From the NCBI RefSeq assembly GCF_003851685.1, contig NZ_CP027727.1:1612001-1676000 (forward strand): DNA of 64,000 nt, given 5' to 3'. Positions 53,283 through 63,834 of this stretch are shown piece by piece. The notes beneath the pieces are model-generated. The model did no database searches. It saw only the letters and a program-made list of their open reading frames with translations, and was not told the origin of the DNA. A program made the position numbers and the translations under genes. The first letter of the stretch is position 1. Every line of letters starts with the position of its first letter. This DNA is from Pseudomonas sp. R5-89-07 (lineage in GTDB: Bacteria; Pseudomonadota; Gammaproteobacteria; Pseudomonadales; Pseudomonadaceae).

Positions 53283-54188
53283 ATGGATCGTCTTCAAGCA
53301 ATGCGCGTGTTTGTCACCGTGGTGGACCTGGGTAGCCAATCCGCCGCCGCCGATCATCTGGACCTGTCGCGCCCGGTGGTCTCACGTTATCTGGCCGAGC
53401 TGGAAGACTGGGTCGGCGCGCGCCTGCTGCACCGCACCACGCGCAAGCTCAGCCTGACCGCCGCCGGCAGTGAAACCCTGCCACGTTGTCGGCAATTGCT
53501 GGAACTGTGCGGGGACATGCAGGCCGCCGTGAGCGAGCCGGATGAGGCGCCTCGGGGCCTGTTGCGCCTGAGCGTCAGTACCTCGTTCGGCCAGGCGCAG
53601 CTGGGCGCTGCCATTGCCGAGTACGTCAAACGCTACCCGTTGGTGACGGTCGATCTGCAAATGCTCGATCGCACGGTAAACCTGGTGGATGAGCGTATCG
53701 ACCTGGCGATCCGCACCAGCAACGACCTGGATCCCAACCTGATTGCGCGGCGCCTGACCGTGTGCCGCTCGGTGGTCTGCGCCACGCCGGCTTATCTGCT
53801 GGAGCATCCTGCACCGCAGAAAGTCGAAGACCTGGCCCGGCACAACTGCCTGACTCATTCCTACTTCGGCAAGAGCCTGTGGCATTTCGAGGAAAACGGC
53901 GAGCACGTGTCGGTGCCGGTGCACGGTAATATCACCGCCAACGAGGCCAGCACGTTATTGCGGATAACCCTGGCCGGGGCAGGGGTGGCGATGCTCCCCA
54001 GCTATCAGGCCGGCGACCTGATCCGCAGCGGTGAACTGGTGCGCCTGCTGCCTGATGCCGAGCCACGGCGGATGAATATTTACGCGGTATACGCCTCGCG
54101 CAAGCACATGCCCTCGGCATTGCGCAGCCTGTTGGATTTCCTCGTGCTGCGCTTTCCCGAGGAACCGTTGTGGGACACGGGCCTTTAG
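53283..54188 (+). CDS. LysR-family regulator
   Basis: A 301-aa LTTR (HTH LDLSRPVVSRYLAELEDWVGARLLHRTTRKLSL in part) of the CrgA/AaeR-like type with standard effector domain. It reads divergently from the MBL/reductase pair, 104 bp apart, and is the likely regulator of both. Confidence 0.88.
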   Translation: MDRLQAMRVFVTVVDLGSQSAAADHLDLSRPVVSRYLAELEDWVGARLLHRTTRKLSLTAAGSETLPRCRQLLELCGDMQAAVSEPDEAPRGLLRLSVSTSFGQAQLGAAIAEYVKRYPLVTVDLQMLDRTVNLVDERIDLAIRTSNDLDPNLIARRLTVCRSVVCATPAYLLEHPAPQKVEDLARHNCLTHSYFGKSLWHFEENGEHVSVPVHGNITANEASTLLRITLAGAGVAMLPSYQAGDLIRSGELVRLLPDAEPRRMNIYAVYASRKHMPSALRSLLDFLVLRFPEEPLWDTGL

Positions 54189-54284
54189 CGATATAAGCCG
54201 GCTGAATGGCCGGCAATCATGGCAACTTGCCCCGACTGACCTATGCTTTAGATAGCACCGTGTAGATCTGTCTGGAGGTGTGCC

Positions 54285-54461
54285 ATGAGCATCAAGACCA
54301 GGAAGTACCTGATGATTTTCAGCCTGTGCGCATTAGCCACCGCGCTGTACGGGACCGCCGCGTACCGGGTGGAACAGACCCGCATGCAGCCAACCTTTGC
54401 GATCAGCTGCCATCAGGACCTGTGTGTGCCACGCAGCGGCAGTTTCAGCGCGTTGCGTTGA
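54285..54461 (+). CDS. small single-pass membrane or exported protein, 58 aa
   Basis: ATG 54285 with RBS GGAGG 7 nt upstream. It has a basic start (MSIKTRKYLM), one hydrophobic segment (IFSLCALATALYGTAAY) and a C-terminal part with two Cys (SCHQDLCVP). It could be a membrane-anchored periplasmic peptide with a disulfide. No family recognised. Confidence 0.65.
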   Translation: MSIKTRKYLMIFSLCALATALYGTAAYRVEQTRMQPTFAISCHQDLCVPRSGSFSALR

Positions 54462-54488
54462 TTCAAAAGCTGATTGAATAAGATCCCC

Positions 54489-54514
54489 GTGGGAGCGGGC
54501 AAGCCGACTCCCAC
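54489..54514. repeat. single REP-like hairpin
   Basis: GTGGGAG (54489-54495) and CTCCCAC (54508-54514) around CGGGCAAGCCGA; half of a REP pair between convergent genes. Confidence 0.7.
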
Positions 54515-54522
54515 CAGCGCTG

Positions 54523-55395
54523 TCACGCCTGGTCGGCCTTCAGCTGCTCGCGGAACGCTTTGGGCGAGAATCCGACCCTGCGACGGAACAACCGCGAGAA
54601 GTTGGTCGGGTCGGAAAAACCCAGCACCTCGGACATTTCATTGATCGTCATGCTGGTGTAGGTCAGCAGGCGCTTGGCCTCCAACAGCTGGCGGTCATGC
54701 ATGATCTGCAAGGCCGGCTGCCCGCCCAATTCCCGACATGTGCCATTGAGGTGTGAGACCGAGATGCCCAGTTTGTGGGCCAGGTCTTCGATCTTGGGGT
54801 GTTCGCGGTAATGCTGTTCGACCAGTTGAGTGAATCGCCGGAAATATTCACGGCTACGAGGCGCCCTGGGATGGCGGCGCTGGATCGCCTGGCGGCTGAC
54901 CCACACCAGCAGCAAGCTGACCAGCGCGTGCATCATCATGTCCCGCGCGGGTTGTTCGTCGGCGTATTCGTCCTGCAGGCGGGTGAACAGGTTGTTGAGG
55001 TAATCGCTGTCCTTGCCCGCCGGGTAGTTGCCGAGGGTGTGCAGGCCGTCGACCGTGCTGCCCAGTTGCGCCTGCAAGTGGCTGACCAACGGCGCCGACA
55101 GCGTTACCACATAACCTTCGACATCTTCGGAAAAGCGAAACCCATGCACACACAGCGGCGGCAGTACCTGCAGGCTCGCTTCGTTGAGCGTGGTGCGCTG
55201 GCCTTCGATTTCCAGGTGTGCCTGGCCTTTGTGCACGTAAAGCAACTGGCACAGGTCCGCGTGCCGGTGGGGCTGGATTTCCCACTGGTATTCCCGACTG
55301 CGCCGGGAAATGGTTTCGCAGTGCAACAAATCGGGGGTCGGCCACTGTTGGCTTTCCCCGTAAAGCTTGAAGACCGGAATCGCGGTGTTGGTCAT
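54523..55395 (-). CDS. pobR: AraC-family activator PobR
   Basis: A 290-aa regulator: N-terminal cupin-like effector domain (about 30-140, with QPHRHADLCQLLYVHKG) and C-terminal double HTH (LAHKLGISVSHLNGTCRELGG and MTINEMSEVLGFSDPTNFSRLFRRR, in part). Divergent from pobA across 180 bp, the classical arrangement for 4-hydroxybenzoate-responsive activation. Confidence 0.92.
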   Translation of the reverse strand: MTNTAIPVFKLYGESQQWPTPDLLHCETISRRSREYQWEIQPHRHADLCQLLYVHKGQAHLEIEGQRTTLNEASLQVLPPLCVHGFRFSEDVEGYVVTLSAPLVSHLQAQLGSTVDGLHTLGNYPAGKDSDYLNNLFTRLQDEYADEQPARDMMMHALVSLLLVWVSRQAIQRRHPRAPRSREYFRRFTQLVEQHYREHPKIEDLAHKLGISVSHLNGTCRELGGQPALQIMHDRQLLEAKRLLTYTSMTINEMSEVLGFSDPTNFSRLFRRRVGFSPKAFREQLKADQA

Positions 55396-55554
55396 GGTTT
55401 CAATCCGATACTCAGGATAGTGGTTCGGTAATCGCCCCGATTGGCAAAAAGTGCAGGCTTTTAAGCAGTTTTCACCTTCTTATGCTGCTCGCTCAAGTGA
55501 AAAATGTCAGCCACAAGTCCAATGACAACTCTTTCACTCGTTCGGTTCGGGTGA

Positions 55555-56769
<1,215 letters not shown>

Positions 56770-56835
56770 CCTGCTATCGTATTGGGCATTCCCGCAGGCT
56801 GCCATTGCCTGCGGGCCCTGCTCGAAGGTTTTGCC

Positions 56836-58350
56836 GTGACCCATCTCAATCAGCCCGCTCCAACCGTTCCCGCCGTGCGCAGCATCCTCGCCGCACTGAT
56901 GCTGGCCATCTTTCTCGGTGCGCTGGACCAGACCATTGTCGCCGTGTCGATGCCGGCGATTTCCGCGCAATTTCATGACGTCAACCTGCTGGCCTGGGTG
57001 ATCTCCGGCTACATGGTGGCGATGACGGTGGCGGTGCCGATCTACGGCAAGCTCGGCGACCTGTATGGGCGGCGGCCGATGATGTTGATCGGCATGGGCG
57101 TGTTCACCGTCGCCTCGCTGTTCTGTGGCGTGGCGCAGAGCATGGAGCAATTGGTGCTGGCGCGGATTATCCAGGGCATCGGGGCCGGCGGGATGGTCTC
57201 GGTGAGCCAGGCGATCATCGGCGACATCATCCCACCCCGTGAACGCGGGCGTTATCAGGGGTACTTCAGCAGCATGTACGCGGTGGCCAGCGTCGCCGGG
57301 CCGGTGCTGGGCGGCTACATGACCCAATACCTGTCCTGGCGCTGGGTTTTCCTGATCAACCTGCCGCTGGGCGCGGTCGCCTGGTATGTGGCCCATCGCA
57401 CCCTCGTCGGGTTACCGGTGCCGCAACGCAAGCCGATCATCGATTACCTCGGCACCGTGTTGATGATCATCGGCTTGACCGCCTTGTTGCTCGGCATCAC
57501 GCAAATCGGCCAGGGCCATGCCTGGCATGACGACGAGGTGCTCGGGCTGCTGGCCTGTGCGCTGTTGGCGTTGAGCGTGTTCGTATGGCATGAACGCCGC
57601 GCGCGCGAGCCATTGCTGCCGATGCACCTGTTCGTCAACCGCAGCGCGGTGTTGTGCTGGTGCACGATTTTCATCACCAGCTTCCAGGCGATCTCCCTGA
57701 CCGTGCTGATGCCGTTGCGTTACCAGACCGTGACCGGCGCCGGGGCTGACAGCGCGGCCCTGCACCTGTTGCCGCTGGCGATGGGGTTGCCGATGGGGGC
57801 CTATTTCGCTGGGCGCATGACGTCAGTGACGGGCCGCTATAAACCGATGATCCTCAGTGGTGCTGTGTTGAGTCCGTTGGCGATTCTTGGCATGGCCTAC
57901 AGTGCGCCCGAGGCGGTGGGGGTGACGTCGTTGTTCATGCTGCTGTGCGGGATTGCTGCGGGGATGCAGTTTCCGACGTCGTTGGTGGGGACGCAGAATT
58001 CGGTGGAACAGCGTGATATTGGCGTGGCTACCAGCACGACGAACCTGTTTCGCTCCCTGGGTGGGGCGGTGGGGGTGGCGTGTATGTCGGCGTTGCTGCT
58101 GGCGTTGCTGCAGGATGTGAGTTTTGCCCATTTTGCCAACGGGGCGCTGATGGGTGAGGTCGGCTCGGGCAATGCGTTGCTTGATGGGCTTAACGCTGCG
58201 CCTGGGATAGCGCGGGATGCGTTGCGCGGGGAGTTGGCGGTGACGTTTCGGCATTTGCTGATGGTGAGTGCGGGGGTGTCGTTGTTTGGGTTGGCGGCGG
58301 CGGTTGCGATGCCGGATCGGGTGTTGCGGGGGCGTGAGGATAAGCGCTGA
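56836..58350 (+). CDS. MFS drug:H+ antiporter (DHA2, 14 TMS)
   Basis: A 504-aa EmrB/QacA-like transporter starting at GTG 56836 (AAGG upstream). Segment ILAALMLAIFLGALDQTIVAVSMPAI with the DQTIV motif D1, WVISGYMVAMT and the motif C GPVLGGYMTQYLSWRWVF are typical. It lies 66 bp after pobA in the same direction, so it may export an aromatic, but could also be a general multidrug exporter. Its last ~500 bp are unusually G+T-rich in third positions relative to pobA. Confidence 0.88.
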   Translation: MTHLNQPAPTVPAVRSILAALMLAIFLGALDQTIVAVSMPAISAQFHDVNLLAWVISGYMVAMTVAVPIYGKLGDLYGRRPMMLIGMGVFTVASLFCGVAQSMEQLVLARIIQGIGAGGMVSVSQAIIGDIIPPRERGRYQGYFSSMYAVASVAGPVLGGYMTQYLSWRWVFLINLPLGAVAWYVAHRTLVGLPVPQRKPIIDYLGTVLMIIGLTALLLGITQIGQGHAWHDDEVLGLLACALLALSVFVWHERRAREPLLPMHLFVNRSAVLCWCTIFITSFQAISLTVLMPLRYQTVTGAGADSAALHLLPLAMGLPMGAYFAGRMTSVTGRYKPMILSGAVLSPLAILGMAYSAPEAVGVTSLFMLLCGIAAGMQFPTSLVGTQNSVEQRDIGVATSTTNLFRSLGGAVGVACMSALLLALLQDVSFAHFANGALMGEVGSGNALLDGLNAAPGIARDALRGELAVTFRHLLMVSAGVSLFGLAAAVAMPDRVLRGREDKR

Positions 58351-58384
58351 GGGCTTAGGGGCGACCTCTTGGGGGTATGGGGGC

Positions 58385-58660
58385 ATATCCGTTATTTAGG
58401 TTGGGGCGACTGGCGGTTCCGCTCTTACAGCGGGTCACTTTTGGAAGGACCCAAAAGTAACCAAAAGGTCCTCGCCCCACCACTCGGTGCCTCGCCTAGG
58501 CTCGGCATGCCCTCACTCCGGCTTGAATCCGTGGGCCGCCGCCATGCGCCATCTATGGCGCAGGGCGGCTAACCCGGCGTCCTGCCGGGTTACCCACGGA
58601 TTCAAGCCTGCGTTCGGCCAGCGTGGTTTAACGGGGCGACTGAGATCAAAAGCAAGAGCG
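58385..58660 (+). repeat. left arm of a ~280-bp imperfect inverted repeat
   Basis: Starts ATATCCGTTATTTAGG, contains GGCGGTTCCGCTCTTACAGC, a CCACCACTCGGTGCCTCGC segment and ends with GTGGTTTAACGGGGCG...TGATC-type sequence. The same order and about 75-85% identity by eye recur inverted at 58865-59150. No ORF with coding features. Confidence 0.85.
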
Positions 58661-58701
58661 ACTCGCTTCGCATCGTAGATACGCAAGGATGAGCGCCGTA
58701 C

Positions 58702-58801
58702 TGTGGCGAGGGAGCTTGCTCCCGCTGGGGCGCGAAGCGGCCCTCGCTCTTCAAGACTGGGACTGCTGCGCAGTCCAGCGGGAGCAAGCTCCCTCACCAC
58801 A
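58702..58801. repeat. REP pair inside the inverted-repeat element
   Basis: TGTGGCGAGGGAGCTTGCTC (58702 on) and its complement ending CCCTCACCACA (to 58801) form a hairpin around a central 45 bp. It is nested between the arms of the larger repeat. Confidence 0.9.
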
Positions 58802-58864
58802 GGTTATTGATTGGCTGAGCGGTCGTGCACCCTCCACTGATCAGGTCGGCTCTAAGGCCGCCTC

Positions 58865-59150
58865 GCTTTGCTTTTGCTTTGCTTTTGATCTTAAGCGCCC
58901 CGTTAAACCACGCTGGCCGGAATCTGATAGGGATTTGGGGGGTAAACCGGCAGGACGCCGGTTTAGCCGCCCCGCGCCATGGATGGCGCGTGGCGGCGGC
59001 CCCCCAAATCACTGTCGGATTACGGGCACACCGAGCGTGAGCGAGGTGCCGAGTGGTGGGGCAAGAGCCCTTTGCTTACTTTGGGGCTTTTCCAAAGTGA
59101 GCCGCTGTAAGAGCGGAACCGCCAGCCGGCGCTACCCAAATAACGGATAT
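58865..59150 (-). repeat. right arm of the ~280-bp imperfect inverted repeat
   Basis: Read on the minus strand it starts ATATCCGTTATTTGGG at 59150, then GGCGGTTCCGCTCTTACAGC, the CCACCACTCGG segment, and GTTTAACGGGGCG, matching the left arm in order. The whole 58385-59150 block fills an 811-bp gap between the DHA2 gene and the Cache gene. Confidence 0.85.
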
Positions 59151-59162
59151 GTACTCAATCAA

Positions 59163-60002
59163 TCAGGGACTGTAATACCCAACGGCCACCATCAAACGCC
59201 CCGTCTTACGCAAATAAGCATGCTTATTCTCAACCTTCCCCGTCACCGGATTCTTCCACCGATATTTGTACTCGCCCTGATCCTGCTCGGTCATCAACTG
59301 AAGAATCGGCTCCCCCACAGGCTTGCCATCCGGGTCCTTGACCTTGGCAAAATCCGTATTGATCAAACGCAGGTTGGTGCCATGCGCCACATAGCGCCGC
59401 GTGTCCAGATCAACCACGAACACATAGAGATCATCCTGCAAGAACCCGCCTTGCAATGAGTTGATCGCCTTGAGCGTCCCCGCTTCATCCTTCACCAGCG
59501 CGTTCACCGCCTTGTTACGCAGCGCCCGCGCCTGTTCTGGCGTGGCTCGCGGCAGGTAATAGCCGACCGCCAGGATGCGCTCGCCCACCCGCTGGTAAAA
59601 CACATGCTTGTTTTCGACCTTGCCGTCATTCCAGTTCTGCCAGCGATAATCGGCCTGCTGAATACCCTGGCCTTCCGGCGCGCTGATGGCTTGTTTGAAT
59701 GAGGCTTGCAGATCAGGCCCGAGTACCTCGGACACGTCGCGTCCGATCAAAGCCGAAGAGGGGCCGCCGCTGGCCAGCAGCACGCCTTTTGTGTCGACCA
59801 CGAAGACGTAGCGGTCCTGGTCGATGAACTCACCCTGGCGGCTGAACGCGGCCAGCGCCTTGTCGCCATTGCTGTGGTAGTACGCCAGGGCTTTTTCCAA
59901 TAATGCCTTGGCCGCTTGAGCGTCTGCATCCTGGGCCGTAACGGCGTGCACCTGGCTACCGCACAACAGCAGCAGCCAGGTGAGTCGCAGCAGTGTCTTC
60001 AT
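59163..60002 (-). CDS. periplasmic double-Cache protein
   Basis: A 279-aa protein with signal peptide (LLLLCGSQVHA) and two tandem Cache-type repeats: the first with QDRYVFVVDTKGVLLASGG and ENKHVFYQRVGERILAVGYYLP, the second with QDDLYVFVVDLDTRRYVAHG and ENKHAYLRKTGRLMVAVGYY. Cache modules bind small ligands for chemoreceptors and kinases, but here no membrane or signalling domain is attached. It is likely a soluble periplasmic ligand-binding protein. Its product ends right beside the right repeat arm. Confidence 0.85.
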   Translation of the reverse strand: MKTLLRLTWLLLLCGSQVHAVTAQDADAQAAKALLEKALAYYHSNGDKALAAFSRQGEFIDQDRYVFVVDTKGVLLASGGPSSALIGRDVSEVLGPDLQASFKQAISAPEGQGIQQADYRWQNWNDGKVENKHVFYQRVGERILAVGYYLPRATPEQARALRNKAVNALVKDEAGTLKAINSLQGGFLQDDLYVFVVDLDTRRYVAHGTNLRLINTDFAKVKDPDGKPVGEPILQLMTEQDQGEYKYRWKNPVTGKVENKHAYLRKTGRLMVAVGYYSP

Positions 60003-60057
60003 TTACCCGTCCCTCGTGCTTGTTGGAATCACAAGAGCGTAGACGGTCAATCAGTGA

Positions 60058-60528
60058 TCAGAAGGGTTTGGTCGGCAGGTATTTACCGTCCAGGGTGATC
60101 ACCGCGCGGGAGCCGCCGTCCGGGTCCTCGACTTTCTTGATGTCCAGCTTGAAGTTGATCGCGCTGATGATGCCGTCGCCAAACTGCTCATGCACCAGGG
60201 CCTTGAGGGTGGTGCCGTAGACCTGCAGCATTTCATAGAAACGGTACATCGTCGGGTCAGTCGGCACGCCGCCGGGGAAGCTGCCGCGCAGGGGCACGCT
60301 TTGCAGCAGGCGGCTGGCGTCCTGGTCGAGGCCGAGTTTGTCGCACACGATGTCGGCAGCGTCCTTGGGCAGCGGATGCTGGCCGAGCAGCGCGGCGGTG
60401 ACAAAGGCCAGGCTCAGGCCGGTGCCGTCGGCGAGGTCCTGCCAGGACAGGTTCTTGCGCGCCTTGAGGTCGATAACGGTGTCGGCCAGGGCCAGGCGTG
60501 GGGTTTGGGAAAAGTTCGATTGCAGCAT
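60058..60528 (-). CDS. cynS: cyanate hydratase (cyanase)
   Basis: A 156-aa cyanase that converts cyanate and bicarbonate to ammonia and CO2. N-terminal helical domain ([20 protein letters not shown]) and the C-terminal active-site segment with Arg-x-x-Glu in [12 protein letters not shown] are present; the downstream Ser lies in the [17 protein letters not shown] region. 27 bp after cynT in the same operon. Confidence 0.95.
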   Translation of the reverse strand: MLQSNFSQTPRLALADTVIDLKARKNLSWQDLADGTGLSLAFVTAALLGQHPLPKDAADIVCDKLGLDQDASRLLQSVPLRGSFPGGVPTDPTMYRFYEMLQVYGTTLKALVHEQFGDGIISAINFKLDIKKVEDPDGGSRAVITLDGKYLPTKPF

Positions 60529-60555
60529 GGTGATGTCCTCTGGGTTGAATAGGGT

Positions 60556-61197
60556 TCAGGCGGCGTGGGCGCGGGTGGTCGGGTGTTCAAGCAGGGACTG
60601 GAAGCGTCCGCTGCGGCCATCCAGCGCGTCGATGCCACCGGTTTCGATGTCGTATACCCAGCCGTGCAGGTTCAGCCGGCCTTGCTCCAGCGCCAGGGCA
60701 ACCGATGGGTGGGTTTTCAGGTTGGCCAGTTGGGCGATTACGTTTTCACGCACCAGGGAATCCAGGCGTGCGGCGTCCGAGGCATGCTGGCGCGCGGCAT
60801 TGATCACCTTGGCCGACTCGGCGTGACGCAACCAGTTGGCCACGGCCGGCAGGTGGTCCAGGCATTTGCACGTGGAGATGGCCGTCATCGCGCCGCAGTC
60901 GGAGTGGCCGCAGATCACGATGTCACTCACGCCGAGTACAGCCACCGCGTATTCAACCGTGGCCGACACGCCACCCGGTTCCGGTCCGTAGGACGGCACT
61001 ATGTTGCCGGCGTTGCGGATGACGAACAGGTCGCCCGGTTCCTGCTGGGTCAGCAGCTCCGGGACGACACGGCTGTCTGAGCACGACACGAACAGCGTGC
61101 CGGGGTTTTGCGTGGTGGCCAGGTGTTTGAACAGGTCGCTGCGCTGGGCAAAGGCTTCGCTCTGGAATTTGCGAAAGCCATCGATGAGGTGCTGCAT
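60556..61197 (-). CDS. cynT: beta-class carbonic anhydrase of the cyn operon
   Basis: A 213-aa beta carbonic anhydrase supplying bicarbonate to cyanase. Zn ligands are in [12 protein letters not shown] and [11 protein letters not shown] 61197 (RBS AAGGAGAAAC) is chosen over the longer in-frame start at 61257, which would overlap the promoter. First gene of cynTS, divergent from cynR. Confidence 0.94.
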   Translation of the reverse strand: MQHLIDGFRKFQSEAFAQRSDLFKHLATTQNPGTLFVSCSDSRVVPELLTQQEPGDLFVIRNAGNIVPSYGPEPGGVSATVEYAVAVLGVSDIVICGHSDCGAMTAISTCKCLDHLPAVANWLRHAESAKVINAARQHASDAARLDSLVRENVIAQLANLKTHPSVALALEQGRLNLHGWVYDIETGGIDALDGRSGRFQSLLEHPTTRAHAA

Positions 61198-61309
61198 GGT
61201 GTTTCTCCTTGCGTTGCTGATGGGGCAAGGATGAAAGTTTTCAGCTATAGCGTCCAAGACCGGCTTATTATGGTTGCTATAAGTACGACCTATAGTTGGA
61301 GCGTCGTCG

Positions 61310-62176
61310 ATGTTGCTGCGCCATATCCGTTATCTGCTGGCCGTCGCCGAGCACCGCAATTTCACCCGCGCCGCCGAAGCGCTGCATGTGTCGCAGCCGA
61401 CGCTGTCGCAACAGATCAAGCAATTGGAAGACAGCTTGGGCGCGCCGCTGCTCGATCGCTCCGGGCGCAGCGTCAGCCTGACGGATGCGGGGCAAGCCTA
61501 TGTGCGCTTTGCGCGGCTGGCGTTGCAGGACCTGCAAGCCGGCACCCGTGCGATGCATGACGTGCAAGACCTCAGCCGCGGGCACCTGCGCCTGGCGATC
61601 ACGCCGACGTTCACGGCCTACCTGATCGGCCCTTTGCTGGCGCGCTTCCACGGGCTGTATCCGGGCATCAGCCTGAGCGTCGAGGAACTGACCCAGGACC
61701 GCATCGAGGCCGCGCTGGGCGAGGACTTGCTGGATATCGGCATCGGCTTTACCGGCGAACATGGCGCGGATATCGACTGCGAAGCGCTGTTCGACGAGGC
61801 GTTGAGCGTGGTGGTGCGGGCCGATCATCCCGAGGTGGATCGCCTGGCGTGGTTCGAGCAGCCGCTGGTGCTGCTCGATCCGGGGTTTGCCACGCGCCGC
61901 TATATCGATGACTACTGCCGCCAGCAAGGCGTGAAACCGCGCATCGCCATACAGGCCAATTCCATCAGCGCGATCATTGAAGTTGTGCGCAACACGTCAC
62001 TGGCAACCATCCTGCCTCAGGCGCTCGCCGAGGCGCAGGCTGGATTACGCGCCGTGGCCATCGAGCCGCCGTTGCCACACCGCACGGCGGCGCTGCTGAG
62101 CCGCCGAGGCGCCTATCGCAGCGCCGCGTGCGCGGCATTTGTCGCGTTGATCAAGGCGCCGCCAGCCACTGACTGA
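61310..62176 (+). CDS. cynR: LysR-family regulator of the cyn operon
   Basis: A 288-aa LTTR starting [25 protein letters not shown], the CynR-type opening. Located 112 bp from cynT on the opposite strand, as in E. coli cynR-cynTSX. Its 3' end overlaps the convergent PheC-like gene by 26 bp. No CynX gene is adjacent. Confidence 0.92.
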   Translation: MLLRHIRYLLAVAEHRNFTRAAEALHVSQPTLSQQIKQLEDSLGAPLLDRSGRSVSLTDAGQAYVRFARLALQDLQAGTRAMHDVQDLSRGHLRLAITPTFTAYLIGPLLARFHGLYPGISLSVEELTQDRIEAALGEDLLDIGIGFTGEHGADIDCEALFDEALSVVVRADHPEVDRLAWFEQPLVLLDPGFATRRYIDDYCRQQGVKPRIAIQANSISAIIEVVRNTSLATILPQALAEAQAGLRAVAIEPPLPHRTAALLSRRGAYRSAACAAFVALIKAPPATD

Positions 62177-62924
62177 CGATGCCCTCATACACCCCGGTCG
62201 CCACGCTCAGGTGCAGCCATTGGTCGACGTAGCTTTTCCAGGCCACATCGTCGCGGGGCAGCAGGAAGGCTTTCTGGCTGTACTGCATCTGCCGCTCGGG
62301 GTTGACCGCACACAGCCCCGGCTTTTGCTTTTGCTGGTAACGCGCTTCGCTGGCGTCGGTGATCATCACGTCGGCCTTGCCCGCCAGCAGCTCGTCAAAA
62401 ATCGTCACATTGTCGTGCAGGCGTATCTGCGCCTGGCCCAGGTGAGCGCGGGCGAACACCTCGTTGGTGCCGCCCGCCGGCTCGATCACCCGCACCTGGG
62501 GCTGGTTGATCTGCTCGACGCTCTGGTAGCGCTGCACGTCGGCGCAGCGCACCAGCGGGATCTTGCCGTCGACACCCAGCGGCTCGCTGAAGAAGGCTTT
62601 TTTCTGGCGTTCCAGCGACACCGAAATACCGCCCACGGCAATGTCGCAGCGTTGCGCAAGAAAATCCGGCATCAGGGTTTTCCAAGTGGTGGGCACCCAG
62701 GTAATCGTCGCGTTGAGGCTCTTGGCCAGGGACTCGGCCATGGCGATGTCGATGCCTTGATAGCGGCCATCGGCACGCAGCGAGGTGTAAGGCATGTAGT
62801 CGCCGGTGGTGCACACCGTCAGCGTGCCACGCTCGATCACCTGGTCGAGGCGTGACGGGCTGGTATCGGCCAGCGCGGTGGTTGCCACGCTTGCCAGTAC
62901 ACACAGGGCTAGAGGAGCTTTCAT
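62151..62924 (-). CDS. pheC: periplasmic cyclohexadienyl (prephenate/arogenate) dehydratase, PheC-like
   Basis: A 257-aa secreted protein (signal peptide ends near TTALA) of the solute-binding-protein fold. It follows P. aeruginosa PheC closely by memory: RLDQVIERGTLTVCTTGDYMP, AVGGISVSLERQKKAFFS, AGGTNEVFARAHL, DNVTIFDELLAGKADVMITDASEARYQ (in parts), and the C-terminal YVDQWLHL. PheC dehydrates prephenate or arogenate in the periplasm; a plain amino-acid binding protein is the alternative. Confidence 0.75.
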   Translation of the reverse strand: MKAPLALCVLASVATTALADTSPSRLDQVIERGTLTVCTTGDYMPYTSLRADGRYQGIDIAMAESLAKSLNATITWVPTTWKTLMPDFLAQRCDIAVGGISVSLERQKKAFFSEPLGVDGKIPLVRCADVQRYQSVEQINQPQVRVIEPAGGTNEVFARAHLGQAQIRLHDNVTIFDELLAGKADVMITDASEARYQQKQKPGLCAVNPERQMQYSQKAFLLPRDDVAWKSYVDQWLHLSVATGVYEGIVSQWLAAP

Positions 62925-63112
62925 GCGGTCGAGTCCTTGGGGCAGGTCGGGCGGTCATTATTTCCAGCGCAGGGCAGGGTGGCAAGGCACACCCCATACG
63001 TGCCGGATTATCAACGGCAGGAGTCGACGGGCTTTCGACCTTTTTTTCACGTTGCGGTGGTTAAGCTGCGGATCAAGGACGTTTACTTTCGTCATATCCA
63101 TATGAGCCCGCG

Positions 63113-63712
63113 ATGTCGCCACAGCCTCCATCTTCCATCGAGACCGAATTCACCGAGCGCTATGACCGTGAGCATGCCAGGGTCTGCGGTGCTACACGCC
63201 CGCTTGGCCTGTTGCAGCGCCTGGCCGCGTGGCGCGATGCACGGTTGGTGCGCCATGCGTTGAAGGTAGCCGGAGAACCGGGATTGATCCTGGACCTGGC
63301 CTGCGGGTCCGGGCGGTTCTGGCCGGTGCTGGGCGAGCACGTCAACCGGGTGATCCTGGCCTCGGACAGTTCCCAGGACATGCTCGACCATGCCCGCACC
63401 CATCATCCGGCGGCGTTGCTCAAACGTGTCAAGACATTCCCCGGCTCGGCGTTTTCCATCGGCCTTTCAGCCAATGCGGTGGATTGCATCTTCTGCCTGG
63501 AGTTGTTTCGCCATGTGCCCAACACCGAGGTGCGCCTGGCGTTGCTGCGCGAATTTCACCGGGTCAGTCGCGACACCGTGATTGTGTCCGTGAACGCGCG
63601 CACGCCGGTTGAGGATGAGTTTCGCCAGGCGGGTTTCAAGGTCTTGAATCGCCGGGAGTTCCTGCCGGGCTCCACGCTATGGTCTGTCTATGTCCTGGGT
63701 AAGAGGGGATAA
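63113..63712 (+). CDS. class I SAM-dependent methyltransferase
   Basis: A 199-aa methyltransferase with SAM motif LILDLACGSGRFWPVLG (motif I) and VDCIFCLELFRHVPN (motif II/III region). The substrate is unknown. Directly upstream of rnd with a 122-bp gap. Confidence 0.87.
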   Translation: MSPQPPSSIETEFTERYDREHARVCGATRPLGLLQRLAAWRDARLVRHALKVAGEPGLILDLACGSGRFWPVLGEHVNRVILASDSSQDMLDHARTHHPAALLKRVKTFPGSAFSIGLSANAVDCIFCLELFRHVPNTEVRLALLREFHRVSRDTVIVSVNARTPVEDEFRQAGFKVLNRREFLPGSTLWSVYVLGKRG

Positions 63713-63834
63713 CTCCCGCTTGTCGGACTATTCTTCATTTCCTGTCTGAGTTTTCATGGTTGCCTGTGCACTGCGGATGCTCGCAAGTCCCTTTCGCGAT
63801 ATATACTGCGCGCCATTCTTCAAGGGAGAGCCGT

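Noticed and set aside
58385..59150. Insertion sequence with a transposase
   Set aside because: No ORF with transposase features and the arms are far longer than IS terminal repeats.
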